Assembly: GCA_037903355.1 (NCBI GenBank)
Contig: JBAJFE010000004.1
Coordinates: 4,076,001-4,140,000, forward strand
Reading direction: 5' to 3'
Length of the DNA stretch: 64,000 nt
From: Trichuris trichiura
Taxonomy: Eukaryota > Nematoda > Enoplea > Trichinellida > Trichuridae
The notes under the pieces were generated by a model. It was not told where the DNA came from. It did no database searches and was given only the letters and a program-made list of their open reading frames with translations. Position numbers and translations under genes: made by a program. Shown here one piece after another: positions 1 through 10,899 of the stretch. Each line of letters opens with the position of its first letter. The first letter of the stretch is position 1.

Positions 1-1968
1 AAGGTTATTTCCTTTTCTGTAGTTGTGATTATGTTCTTGACAACTGGGTTGCAGGATAGTCCCAAAAGTCTGCCTTTTGCTCTGAGTTGCCCATAAAGTA
101 ATACTGAAACCTGAAGTTTCGTCGAGCTTATCGCAAGCTAGTGTTCGCGCTCACCCAACGCTACAAATGGCCAGTTTAAAGAAAAGAAAAGTTGATACGG
201 AGTGTCGAATTTTCAAAAAGAAATGGACGAATGACTATTTTTTCGTGGAGCTTAAGGGCAAGCCCGTTTGCCTTGTTTGTGGCGACTCAGTAGCTGTTAT
301 GAAAAAAGCTAATCTAGAACGGCATTGTAGCACAAAACATGGAAAATTGATAGAATTAAAAGGCCAAGAGCGTCTGGATAGAATCTGGGCGCTTCAACGG
401 AATTTGGAGTCGCAACAAGCCGCTTTCACTAGGCCACACTGCGACGCGTACAGCGTTCTTCAACCGAGTTACTTAGTGAGCGAAATGATCGCAAAAAAGT
501 TGAAGCCTCATGCAGAGGGTGAATTTGTGAAAGAGTGCATGGTGGCAGCTGCGAAGTTACTAGCACCAGCCAGTGAAAAACTTTTCGAAAGTGTTAGCTT
601 ATCTCGAAGAACTGTTTCAGACCGGATCACTGACTTAGCAGACGACATTGAAAAAACGTTGAAGCGTACTGCAGGTAACCTTGAATTCTTTTCCCTGGCT
701 TGTGACGAGACTACGGACATAACAAATACCGCTCAACTGGCCATTTTCCTTCGCGGAATAACTGCAGAGTTTGAGACTCGAGAAGAACTGTTATCACTAG
801 GATCCACGCATAGCACTACAAGGGGTGAGGATATATTTGAGAAACTCGTTTTATCAGTGGAACGATTCGGGTTAAAGTTTGAAAACTTAAGTGGTCTGAC
901 TACGGACGGCGCTTCAGCTATGGTTGGCTTGCAAAAAGGCCTAGTTGCATTTGTTAAAAAGGAAATGAATAATCTCGGTCTTGATCCGAACGATTTGATA
1001 GTATGCCATTGTATCATACATCAACAGAGTCTCTGCGCACGGTCGCTGCGTTTCAACAATGCGATGTCAGTAGTCGTGTCGTGCGTAAACTGTATCAAGA
1101 GCAAAAGGCATAATAACCGCCTGTTTAAAGATTTTTTGAATGAACTTTCCTCCGAATATGGTGATCTCGTTTATCATTGTGAAGTTCACTGGCTGAGTTG
1201 CGGGAATATGCTAACGAGGTTTTACCAACTGCGCGATGAAGGTTAAGCAGTTCATGGAGGCCAAAACCAAACCTGTCAGAGAACTAAATGACAGAAAGTG
1301 GCTATGTGACTTGGCTTTCATGGTAGACATTGTCAAGTACGTGTCGGAAGTGAATATCAAGCTGCAGGGTCCGAACCAGCTTCTCAGCTCACTCGTATCA
1401 AACGTGAAAGCATTTGAAGCTAAATTAAGGCTGTGGAAACAGCAACTTGAAAAGGGCAACATTGTACATTTCCCTACACTCCAGGGACAGCAGCCTTCTA
1501 CGACATTAGAGTATGCCGGTGAACGTGGCAAACTACTTGAAGCGTTTCGCGAAAGATTCAACGATGTGAAAAGTAGACAGATGCAACTGAACATCTTCGC
1601 CATTTCATTCAATGTAGAACCAGTTGATGTACCCGATGAACTGCAGCAGGAGATCATTCAGTTGCAAAGCGATGATGAGCTCAAAACTAAATACAACATC
1701 TTCCCGCTGCTTGAGTTCTATAAGCGGTACATAAGCAACGATGAATTTCCCGTTTTGAGGAGACATGCTTTGAAATACGCGTCCGTGTTCGGAACAATCT
1801 ACTGCTGCGAGCAGTTCTTTTCAAAACTTACCATCGCGAAGAGCCGTCTGCGCACGAGACTCGTGGACACACATCTGGTGAACCAGCTGAGAGTAGTAAC
1901 GTCATCAGAAGGAGCTGACATCGTATGCTTCACCAGGGAAAAGCAGTTCCAAACATCCCATTAGGGGC
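1..1968 (+). mobile_element. hAT DNA transposon, copy 1, both ends missing
   Basis: Position 1 matches position 25172 of the complete hAT copy at 24720-27253, and the match runs with scattered substitutions to about 1968, just past the transposase stop. The left terminal repeat therefore lies outside the window. The right end is absent: after the shared CCCATTAGGGG the sequence switches to an antisense copia gag fragment. A non-autonomous, dead copy. Confidence 0.9.
167..1964 (+). pseudogene. hAT transposase, frameshifted
   Basis: The protein begins with a BED-type zinc finger (residues about 31-59: CLVCGDSV, then NLERHCSTKHG), followed by the RNase H-like hAT core with CDETTDITNTAQ and LTTDGASAM, and ends with the hAT dimerisation region (CCEQFFSKL). 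This resembles the ZBED/GTF2IRD2-like branch of hAT transposases. One extra G near 1241 (GATGAAGGTTAAG against GATGAAGTTAAG in the second copy) shifts the frame, so the reading frame 167-1246 has to be continued from 1236 to 1964 in another frame. Copy 2 has no such insertion but has its own stop, so the two copies were inactivated independently. Confidence 0.88.
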
Positions 1969-2428
1969 GTCTTGCAAGAACGGATAAACGAATGATGAAA
2001 ATCATCTAGCAACCGCGAGACGATACTCCTGGCGATAGCATCCCTCTTCTTCCAGGCTTTGACTTTTTCATCGCCCACAGCCGGGCACAAAGTCTCTCCA
2101 CTCACTAGATCAGAGCAATCCCGGGCTTCTAAGACGGCCTCAATTTCAAACTTGTAGCGCAGGCAGTTTTCACCATTCAGCTGAACCAGCCCTCTTTCCA
2201 GTTCCATCACTTGTTCGCAGCAGCGGTATACGGATTAATACAGATCCGTTCGCAACTTCTTTGCTGTGACGTAACAGTCTTCAGACAACGTGAACTCACA
2301 ACGAACAGAAGCGCAAGCTTTAACGAATACACTTTCGAACAAATGGAACTACCAGGCGTTCGTGTTGACAATTTCCTGATTTTGGTGCTCAGCAACTGGC
2401 GCAGAGGAAGCGTGCTGGGCCCATAACC
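1969..2428 (-). mobile_element. Ty1/copia 5' internal region with truncated gag
   Basis: On the minus strand an open frame from 2210 to 1969 reads LVQLNGENCLRYKFEIEAVL ... CSDLVSGETLCP ... AWKKRDAIARSIV ... SFIRSCKT. This is the N-terminal pattern of copia-type gag (N-G-x-N-x-x-x-W/Y-K-F ... A-W-x-K-x-D ... A). Upstream, the 17 bp at 2412-2428 read (minus) GGTTATGGGCCCAGCAC, the form of primer-binding site often seen just inside copia LTRs. The gag frame stops abruptly at the hAT junction (1969), so only the first 80 or so gag codons remain. Protease, integrase and reverse transcriptase are absent. Confidence 0.7.
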
Positions 2429-2664
2429 TGTTGTAAATTTGTATGCACAGCACTCAGAGTTCGGTTAGGAGCTCTGCTTTATTGTCAGCACACGCCTAAC
2501 TAACAAGCACGGATATTCAGCGAAAGCGTAACCTCGCGAACTGAGCGAAGCACAGGAACCAACGACACTATAGTAAAAACAAGAAGACATAAGTGCTAGG
2601 CACTTGTGTTGCGTTACATTTAGCAAGACTCGTTCGCAGAGTCATAGCCTATCTTTTTCTAACA
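2429..2664 (-). repeat. Probable copia 5' LTR
   Basis: The 236 bp directly outside the putative primer-binding site begin and end with the inverted TGTT...AACA ends expected of an LTR (plus strand: TGTTGTAAA...TTTTTCTAACA). The assignment rests on position and termini only, because the partner 3' LTR is not in the window. Confidence 0.5.
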
Positions 2665-2825
2665 CAAAGTCGGCTATATTCACTGCAGCCATTTAATCAG
2701 ATGCAAGCAAGTAACCAGAATTAACAGAGCACCTTTAATCAAAATATGCAAATGCGACAACAGTTTACGCAGTGAAGATTGACACAGAATGCATTGAAAT
2801 TGTTAAATGTTTTACGGATAATCTG

Positions 2826-3542
2826 TTAATAGCTTTGTTGCGTGTAAGATCCGTTGGATGCAGTGGTTTCTGAGCCAACCGTGAAAGATTCAACGGACGT
2901 TCCAGTAGTGGACACAGTGCTTCGACCAGCAACACTACTGCCACTGCTGCTAACAGTGGTGGTACTATCAATGCTACTAGTTGTAGTATAGGTACCACTT
3001 CCTCGGCTGCTACTGCTAGTCGATGTGATAACAGACTCGCTGCTACTTGTCGTCGACTCTGACTCTTCAGGTGAACTTGTAGTTGCTATGATGCTGCTTG
3101 ACGTGTAGCTGCTTGTGCTAACTGGCTCTGGAACATCATAGCTATCTAAGTCGAACTTGACTTCCAATGGACACTTTTTGTCAATCAAGTTCGTAAACAT
3201 CATGCTCTTCCAATAATCGTATGCATCCACAGCCTTAACACCTTCCGGTAATACGTGAGCCACCACGGTGCACCTTTCCGTACGTTCCATATCTTCATCG
3301 GGTAGTCTGGTACAACGAACCAAAATTTTTTTCATTCGAAACGGTTGTAGGAAACCATAACCGGGTCGAAACTTGATTTCAGCGGGGCTTGTCGTTCTCA
3401 GCTTGTAGGCGATCCATTCGGTAGAATTATTGTACAACTGTATGGAGGCCAGTTGGGTCATGTCAAAAATTCGGGAGAAATGAATGGTATCGATTGGATA
3501 AACTTCCACCGTGGCCTTACGGGACCCTGACACAAATTCCAT
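2826..3542 (-). CDS. MSP-domain protein with Ser/Thr-rich tail
   Basis: About 238 residues. Residues about 1-120 form a major-sperm-protein/VAP immunoglobulin-like fold: VEVYPIDTIHFSR, IQLYNNSTEWIAYKLRTTSP, FRPGYGFLQPF and ILVRCTRLP follow the MSP pattern. From about residue 135 the chain is mostly Ser and Thr, with Glu, Gly and Val. No signal peptide or transmembrane segment is seen, so it is probably cytosolic or sperm cytoskeletal. The start ATG at 3542 is chosen because a strong acceptor (CTGTTTGTGCAG) lies four bases upstream; it could be a trans-splice site or the end of a 5' UTR intron. An in-frame ATG further upstream would lie in that intron. The coding part is one exon. A paralogue lies at 40789-41364 on the other strand. 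MSP-domain proteins are nematode hallmarks; the role of this one is unknown. Confidence 0.85.
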   Translation of the reverse strand: MEFVSGSRKATVEVYPIDTIHFSRIFDMTQLASIQLYNNSTEWIAYKLRTTSPAEIKFRPGYGFLQPFRMKKILVRCTRLPDEDMERTERCTVVAHVLPEGVKAVDAYDYWKSMMFTNLIDKKCPLEVKFDLDSYDVPEPVSTSSYTSSSIIATTSSPEESESTTSSSESVITSTSSSSRGSGTYTTTSSIDSTTTVSSSGSSVAGRSTVSTTGTSVESFTVGSETTASNGSYTQQSY

Positions 3543-4000
3543 ATCGCTGCACAAACAGACGTGAGTGAACGACAAGACCAGCCGCTGCTACAATGACAAT
3601 GTGACAAACAGAGCACCTATTCCTAAGAAGCAGTTTAAAGTAAGTCAAAGGCTTTAAACTGTCTTGATCAAAACATTTTAAACTACGCATAGCAATCTTG
3701 AAAGTATCAAAAAATATAACCACTTTGTTGTATTTAATAAAGGCAGTATGCGGCTATAAACGCTTCCCAAGGAACTAATTAAGCTCTAAGTCGTAATTCC
3801 TTTGGGTTGTTAAAGTTATTCGAACTTCTAGGTACAACTTCGCGTAATGTTCGGTAGGAAGCTACCCTGCATAGCTTCGTTAGTAAAATGCAAATATTTT
3901 AAATGTTCTCCGCCCATTTTCATAGCCATTTTGAATTTGCCAAGACTTATTGGCCCAAAACAAATTGAACAAGAAAAAACAATGCCTATCCTACCTACGT
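3543..4000. other. Intergenic, MSP gene to COQ8
   Basis: Between the 5' end of the MSP gene and the 3' end of COQ8 (both on the minus strand). It should hold the MSP promoter. I see no convincing coding sequence or RNA gene. Confidence 0.6.
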
Positions 4001-7000
4001 TTATTGGTCTTTTTCGTTAACGGAAAGCCTACGAACCGCCTTAACTTGATTGAACAATTCAAAGCAGTTCACTTTGGATTTCAAGTGAGCGCAAAGGAGA
4101 AAAGCTCTCGCAATTTTGCGATGTAACGAATAGATCTCGTCAGGCGGAGGTCGAAGACGATGCTCCAACATCACGGGTATCAATCGATTGATACGTCTTG
4201 TCGTATCCTGAGTGCTAAAGTCGAACAGCCGATTTGAACCGAACGCTTCGCCAAGAATCATGACCGCGTCCGTGTGAGCCTCCTCCATCACCTAAGCGTT
4301 TTGTTTGCGGGCAACGTTGTTTTTAAAAAGCTTCTCGCGTGTCGCCTACTTTGGATTCGTAGCCGGTCAGGAAACCGATGTCTCTTGAATATTCCAAAAT
4401 GGATTTACGATCACCCTCCGAAGCCGCGTTGATCACGTTGAAATACTGATCCACGAAACGAGACGGAAAGCTTCGAGAAGCACCAAAGTCAAGCAAAACA
4501 ATCTAAACGAATAAGAACTACCATTAGACCTAAATGTTACCGCGTCAGAACTAAGTGAAAAAAATGCTGATGGCAAAGAATACTTTTCAGTCATCAGGCA
4601 CCGTACAGTTGACATTTCATGAGGCTCATGTTCAAGCGGAAAAACACGGCGCCATCGGCCCTCGTTATCCGCGGATTCCATACAACGCGGTTTGTCCAGC
4701 GTGAAATAGTGACGTCATCTTTTCACAGAGACATGCGCTGGCCGGCATTAAAATTGCACTAGTGCCATTGCATGCCTGTGCAGCAGTGTGATCATCTGCG
4801 TGTTCGCGAAAGACTTTCTGCCCACAGTGCTCTCTAACCGTGAACAATGCTAATGAGGCCTTGTCATTTTTCTGACTGCTTATTATTGCTTCGTGCGCGT
4901 TGTCGAGGCGGCGCGCTGTGCGCAAATATCAGTTTCCCTGCAGCGTGGTAGGTCTGAACTTCCGCGTCGTGTAACTGGTGTCGCATAGGAGCATGGCTGA
5001 CAGAATGCAACTAAGTGAACAGAGCGCTTCCTCTAGGGCTAAGAGACAACGTAGCGTCCTTACCCTTCATGAGAAAGTAAAAGTCCTAGATCTTTAGAAA
5101 AGCGGATTGTCATGTGCGGAAATGGCCCGCAAGATCGGGAAGAATGAATCCAGCATTCGTACGATAAAGCAGCAGGAAACTGAGATTCGAAGAAGCGTGC
5201 ATCCCGACCCTTCACTGGCGAAAAGAGCTGCTGTAAATCGCAACAAAGTCCTCTTAAAGGCTGAGAAATCGCTAAGCGTTTGGATAGAGGACATGTCGCG
5301 GAAGCAAGTCCCTGTCGACAGGAAAGTTATTCGGGAGAAAGCGCTGAGCTTATATGAGCCCTTCTCTGACTCGGTTGCAGAGAACGAGAGAAAAGGGTTT
5401 ACTGCTAGCAAAGGATAGCTAGCCAAATACGTGAAAAGCTTCAAACTCAAGAACTTAAAGATCACTGGAGAAGCGGCATCGGCTGATTGCGTAGCTGCCT
5501 CGACATTTCCGGAGAAATTCAAAGAGATAGTGGACCAAAAGGGATACCTCCCAGAACAAATCTTCAATTGTGACGAGACGGCATTATACTGGAAGCAAAT
5601 GCCAAAGCGCACGTACATCCACAAGAGCGCAAAGCAAGCCCCGGGATTCAAGCCACTGAAAGATCGGCTCACTCTTGTGCTCTATGGCAACGCTGCAGGA
5701 CACATGATAAAGCCCGGCGTTATCTACCGGACTCGTAATCCTCGGTCGCTCAGAAACAAGAACAAGGATTGCCTGCCGGTCTTCTGGCAGCACAACAAGA
5801 AGGCGTGGATGATGGTTATCCTTTTTACGGAGTGGTTTAACCAATGCTTCATTCCTGAAGTGAAAAAGTACCTGGAAAGCAATGGGATGGCTTTCAAGGT
5901 CCTCCTCGTAATTGATAACGCCCCCGGTCAACCGCAATCTCTTCGCTTCGCTAATGAGAACGTCGAGATGAAATTTTTGCCCGCTAACCCGACGTCACTA
6001 CTACAGCCACTGGATCAGGGCGCCATAAAATGCATTAAGGCTACTTATACTCGTCTCGTGTTTGGAAAGCTTCGTGATACCCTCCACGCTAATGCTGATT
6101 GCGATCTTACCGGCCTGTGGAAGCGCTTCTCAATTGCAGACGCTATCGCCCTCATTGCGGAGGCAGTACACGAGATATTGCTTAGAACAGTCAGTGGTTG
6201 CTGGAAGCGTTTGTGGAGAGACGCAGTCAGTGAATGCGAGGACTTAGGTGCCATCGATGAGGAGGTCATGGGCATGGTGAATATTGCCAAGGAGTTGGGA
6301 GGTGAGGGTTTCTCCGACATGATAGAAGACGATATCAGAGAGCACATAGAAGATTGTGGAGAACCGTTCACCAACAAGGAACTCGAAGAACTGATGCAAT
6401 TACCTACAGCCAGTGACGACGACGTTATGGAAGATACAGAAGCTCAAACACCCTCGGATTGGAAGCTGCAAAAGCTGGCCACTATTTTCCGGCGAGCGCA
6501 GGTCCTGAAGGATATGATTGTTGAATATGATCCATCCATGGAACGTGGCATCATCGCTACACGAGGAATAACGGCTTCGTTGAAACCGCTACAGGATTTA
6601 TTCGATGAAGCGAAGAAAAGGGAGAGACAGCTCCCTATAACAATGTTTTTAAATAAAGCTTTGGCAGCTGCGGAGCCTATCATTTTAAGGCGAGAAGTTT
6701 CGCTACCAACAAGTTCAAGCAACCCTAGGGCTGGCCGGTCTCCAGGGGATCTGCACCCACCTACAGGAAGTGGGTGAATTGTCTGATTCCTGATGCGCCA
6801 AACATTTCTGCCCGTAGACGTTTTGTTCTATGCGGATGTGTTCCATGTGATGTTCAGTATTTCTGCTTAAGTGGGCCTGTGCATTTTATGTTTCCCCTGC
6901 TCTGTAACCATTCCGCGCAGCAGTACATCGCTTAGCTCATTAAAGCAAGGCTTTTCCCAGGCGTTTAAAGAAAGATCATCCTACTTTCTTCCTTTCTTGT

Positions 7001-9862
7001 ATGTAATGGCTTGGACTCTGATGGCTGGCCCCACTGGACAAGCGCAGTCTCATTGATGTCATTATCTCGTAGCTAGATTCCGTAGTACCAAGCTTCGAAG
7101 GATCACTAGGTATGATAACTATTCCAGAAGGAATTCAAGGGGACAGGATGAAATACGCGGCTGGAAAACAAGCTATTTGGCCTCTTTCATAGGGTATCCT
7201 ATACAACGCAGAATTCGCTTTACGCGGTGTAACGCTCAAAATTCGGGACGAATTAACCGCGGATAACGAGGGCCGACTGTATAAGCACTACGTTTTGGAG
7301 TTGATTTACGTAAAGGCAGAACAGGATGGCCAAGAAAAACACATGTCAGCCATCATGCTCTGCCCTTATCTATGCCTAAGCATTTATGCATGTTGCCAAC
7401 GAGAATAGGCGCATAAAAACAGTGTGGACCAACTTTACCTTTGCGGTATCGGCGCTGAAAAGAAAGTTTGACCAGTTAGGGTCCGTCTGCATGAACTTGA
7501 ACTCAAACAGTTCCCGAAGACAGAGCTGCAGCATCTTTTTAGCTATCTATTAAAAAGCAATAAGCTTAGCCGCGCAAGCAACAGCCCTCACGTTACCCAA
7601 TCGCGCGTCGACTGATCCAAGTCAACGCATTTGTCCAAAAGCGCGCCGCGGACGTACTCCATTGCAAGTACTTTCGAAGTTGTGTGTTCCAAATAAACGG
7701 TGGGCACGTAAAAGTCCGTATCGTCAGCCAGCAATTCCCTAAAGTGCATAGAGGATACGGTAAAACTGCATTGGGTTTGCAGGTTAGCAGACCGAAATTT
7801 GACCATAGCGCCTGCTTCGTGCAGGTAGTCGCATTCCAGCGAGATTTCGCTTTTCATGGCAGTGGCGAAATTTTCCAAAAACATGCCGCGAGGAAATATG
7901 TTTGAAAACGACAGTACGCTAAGCAGGTTGTCTACGTCGGATTTGATGCTTTTGGCCACTCCGGGATACTGGCAACAAAAGTGAACTTCGCTGAACGGCG
8001 GGAGCAATGAAGAGTCGTGCACAAACTTGTATTTTCAACGCCAGGCGTTCGCCGCTCTTCAGGATGGCGAAATGCACTTGTCCAATCGAGGCAGCAGCGA
8101 AAGGCTTTTCGTCAAATCTTTCGAATTTGTCCTGCCACGCCGATCCGTAAGATTCTTCTAAGGTTTTCTAGCAAAACAAAAAGACCGATAAAATGGCAGT
8201 AGAGCGCCGATAAATCATGCGATCTCTAGCCCACCTGCACTTGTGATAATGGCATGAAATCAGCGCTATTTCGGACCCTTTCAAATATCTCCTGTACGTG
8301 AGGACTAAATAAACTGTTATCTAAAAAGACTTCGTAATTGCACCGAAATGAAAGGCGGGATAATACCTTGTATACTAAGCATTTGACCAAGCTTGAGCGC
8401 TGCCCCGCGTACGCGGCACAGAGTTGAAACCAAACGCTCTATATTCGCGTCAGTGAGGAAAGGACTGGTCGAAGATGAGGTAGCACTTTCTGCGCAACAG
8501 TTTTATGCAAATTAAAGTTACACGACGCGGCAATTACCCGATTCCATCGGAGAGAAAGTTCTTTTTGTTACTTCCGCGAGAGCGCCAAATCCCAGCTGGA
8601 CGGCAAGACCTGATTTAAATAAGTCTCTCGTTAAAATATTACTGTCTCATAAGCGTCCGCTTACTTCCAAAATTGTATAAACGACTAATTCTTGAAGCTG
8701 GAACTTTTCTTTCCTTAGCCGACGATCGCAAATAGGAATTCACTGACACCAACGACTCGCTAGCGTCTCCAGGTTTCTGTGGAGTTAAAGGCAGCATCTG
8801 TGGATGAGGTAGACTTGAAGTTTCAACCGAAGGAGAATCATTCGACGCAGAGCTATTAACATTCGTTGCTTCTTTAAAAGGTAGTACGTCTTTCGGAAAA
8901 CGCTCCTCTAAAGTCTCAAAAGCGCCAGAAGCAACCGATGTTTTTGGTTGGTTATTAATAGGGGGCGCTTCAACTCGTTCAGAATGAAACGCATCAGTTG
9001 CACTGTCAGCAACAGGAAGCGAACGGTTATCCGGAGCGCCTAAAAGCACAACAGGCATAGGACATGAGGAAAAGGTTAATTATCCTAATCAGGCGACATT
9101 CTAAACTGAAATTTATTCGAAATGACCTTCGGCTCTTCAAGAAGTTTATTCCGACCAACTAAAATCTAGAACAAACTTTTCTAACCGCAAAACCTTACTC
9201 TCTTTGAGAATAAGAAAATCAGATAGACATGGCTGTCATAAATACAGACCTTTAAGATAACTTTCAGCGACTGTTAATAACTTACAGTAAAGAAAAAGTG
9301 GTAGTAAAAAAACATTAAAGAATCTAAATTATTTGATTTTCAAATTAAAGCATTGATAATGTCACTTTATTGACCTCAGTTTAACGCAAAAATTATCAGC
9401 GGTGAACGAATGTTAAAATCAAACAAGCGTAGCTGATCGTATTTGTACCTACGAACAAGTTAGTCTTACTGTCAAATGGCTTTGACGCTGTTGGCGTTAT
9501 ATCCACACTTTCGTTCATCGTAGTGTAGTGTTTTTGTCTCCAAACTGCGGGAAGCCCGTGGCGGGCGCCAAATAGTACAACGCTAGCTCTTTCCAAGCAT
9601 TCTTTAATGGACGCCTAAGTATCGACATATACGCAAAGGAAAAACAAAATAAAAAGCAACAAACTGGACTCACCTTTGTTTGTGGAGAAACTGAAAAAGC
9701 TTTCAACCCAGCGGAAACGAGGGAAGTGCTCTTGCTAAGGCAATCTACCATTGTCGAAGCGGGCAGAGCGCTCATTCTTGCGCTAATCTCTTTCGAAATA
9801 TACAGACGGCCAAGAATGGCAAAATCTTGCAACAACTGAATAAACGTCTTCGGTTGCTGCAT
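4001..9862 (-). CDS. coq-8: COQ8/ADCK3, mitochondrial UbiB-family atypical kinase
   Basis: UbiB-family kinase/ATPase needed for coenzyme Q biosynthesis in mitochondria. Eleven exons join in phase: 9674-9862, 9470-9614, 8665-9039, 8538-8609, 8367-8489, 8235-8320, 8027-8167, 7597-7968, 7439-7546, 4350-4502, 4001-4291. That gives 2055 nt and 684 residues (human COQ8A 647). Visible signatures are the family KxGQ motif ([14 protein letters not shown]), the Ala-rich loop [22 protein letters not shown] with the Lys, ECDY, the catalytic [10 protein letters not shown], and the metal-binding LLDFGASR. The C-terminus [10 protein letters not shown]...[14 protein letters not shown] is typical. The long N-terminal part is poorly conserved, as in other COQ8s; ATG 9862 was chosen, though an in-frame ATG at 9910 is possible. 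The intron 4503-7438 contains a Tigger element. Confidence 0.95.
4653..7279 (+). mobile_element. Tigger/pogo-like DNA transposon, copy 1, in COQ8 intron
   Basis: Inverted ends read CATCGGCCCTCGTTATCCGCGG on the left and CCGCGGATAACGAGGGCCGACTG on the right, the latter followed by TA, as expected of Tc1/mariner-superfamily insertion. The left end has lost one base against the right (CAGTCGGCC expected) and no TA is left there. The element encodes a CENP-B/jerky-type transposase and lies antisense to COQ8, inside the intron between the DPNWSNF and DFGA exons. It also preserves at 5031-5038 the unoccupied version of the hAT target site that is filled in copy 2. Confidence 0.92.
4993..6777 (+). 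pseudogene. Tigger transposase with two nonsense codons
   Basis: From ATG 4993 the frame encodes a psq/CENP-B type helix-turn-helix ([20 protein letters not shown]), a second DNA-binding helical block ([19 protein letters not shown]), then a DDE domain. The DDE landmarks are [11 protein letters not shown] (first Asp), [12 protein letters not shown] (second) and [18 protein letters not shown] (third). The frame is broken by TAG at 5094 and by TAG at 5416, where copy 2 has TGG. The DDE half is otherwise open from 5431 to 6777, so the lesions are few. The C-terminal quarter is acidic. Confidence 0.9.
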
Positions 9863-10127
9863 TCCTATTGCTGACAGAGAAGATAAACTAATTACAGAGA
9901 AAGTAATCACAAGTGAAACGGCAATATGCGTGCACTGCTATCCGGTAGAAAAAAAGAATGCATATTTGTGAAACAACTTTTATTGAAACGCCAAACTGAA
10001 TGAGAACGTCCAGCTTACCGAACATCAAAATTTGCCAATGGTTGAATATGCGCACGAGTAAACAAAATTTCAGACGACTCAACTTTTCAAACTTTATTTT
10101 CCAAGAATTCGTGCTGATGCAACAAGG

Positions 10128-10899
10128 TTATTTAGGCTTAACTTTGGATTTCGGTTCCCGCTGCTTTGGGTCCTGCACGACCAGAGTTGTATAGCACTTG
10201 CCGCAGTACTGTCGATTGAAATGGTTCGCCATAAATACGCCCGCTCCGCAGCTTTCACTCGTACACTCTTTTCTTAGGCGAGAAACCTTTCCATTTTCGT
10301 CAATCTACAAAGGTCAACTTTAGGGATTAACATAAATTACAATCAAGTAGAGACTTTGTAATATTTAAGCACCGCGAGCTTCACCTTCTTCTTCTTGTGC
10401 TTGATTTTCTTTGGGGTACTGTAGACCTTCTTCTTGCGCTTTTTTGCTCCTCCCCGCAAACTAAAAGCGCGCAAGTTTTACAAATACAATCACCCAGCCG
10501 TAAAAATAAGAACATAATGCCAAGAAAGTAAAAGAATTTACGGATGCTTGCATACCGAAGAGCGAGGTGAAGGGTGGAGTCCTTTTGAATGTCATAGTCG
10601 CTCAAGCTACGCAAATCTTCAAGTTGCTTTCCCGAAAAAATTAACCGCTGTTGACTTGCTAGTATAGCTGAAAGAAAAAAAGAAAATTCAACCAAATGCA
10701 CAAATATTCGCTGCGCAACAAAACTAAAAACTTTGTAGGAATAAGTTACCTTCTCTATCTTGGATTTTCGCCTTGACATTTTCAACCGTTTCATTTGGAT
10801 CGACCTCAAAATGAATCCTCTTTAAGCGTATGGCCCGCTTTGTATATTTACCTCTAGGACAATAGTCCTCTCTGCAAGTGTTCTCACAAAAAGTTGCAT
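10128..10899 (-). CDS. Ubiquitin-like/eS31 (RPS27A) fusion ribosomal protein
   Basis: Fusion of an N-terminal ubiquitin fold to small-subunit protein eS31, cleaved after Gly-Gly in other eukaryotes. Exons 10852-10899, 10750-10804, 10556-10667, 10355-10460 and 10128-10304 give 498 nt and 165 residues; the first intron is only 47 bp. The ubiquitin half starts [18 protein letters not shown] and ends LALRLRGG. It is diverged: Lys6, Lys11 and Lys33 are Arg, and the usual loop after Lys33-Glu reads EAILASQQ, while Lys27, Lys29, Lys48 and Lys63 positions remain. The eS31 half is normal: Lys-rich linker [29 protein letters not shown], and a C-x4-C...C-x2-C zinc ribbon ([15 protein letters not shown]). 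The fourth intron has a weak donor (GTCTCT). AATAAA lies downstream near 10096. Confidence 0.93.
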
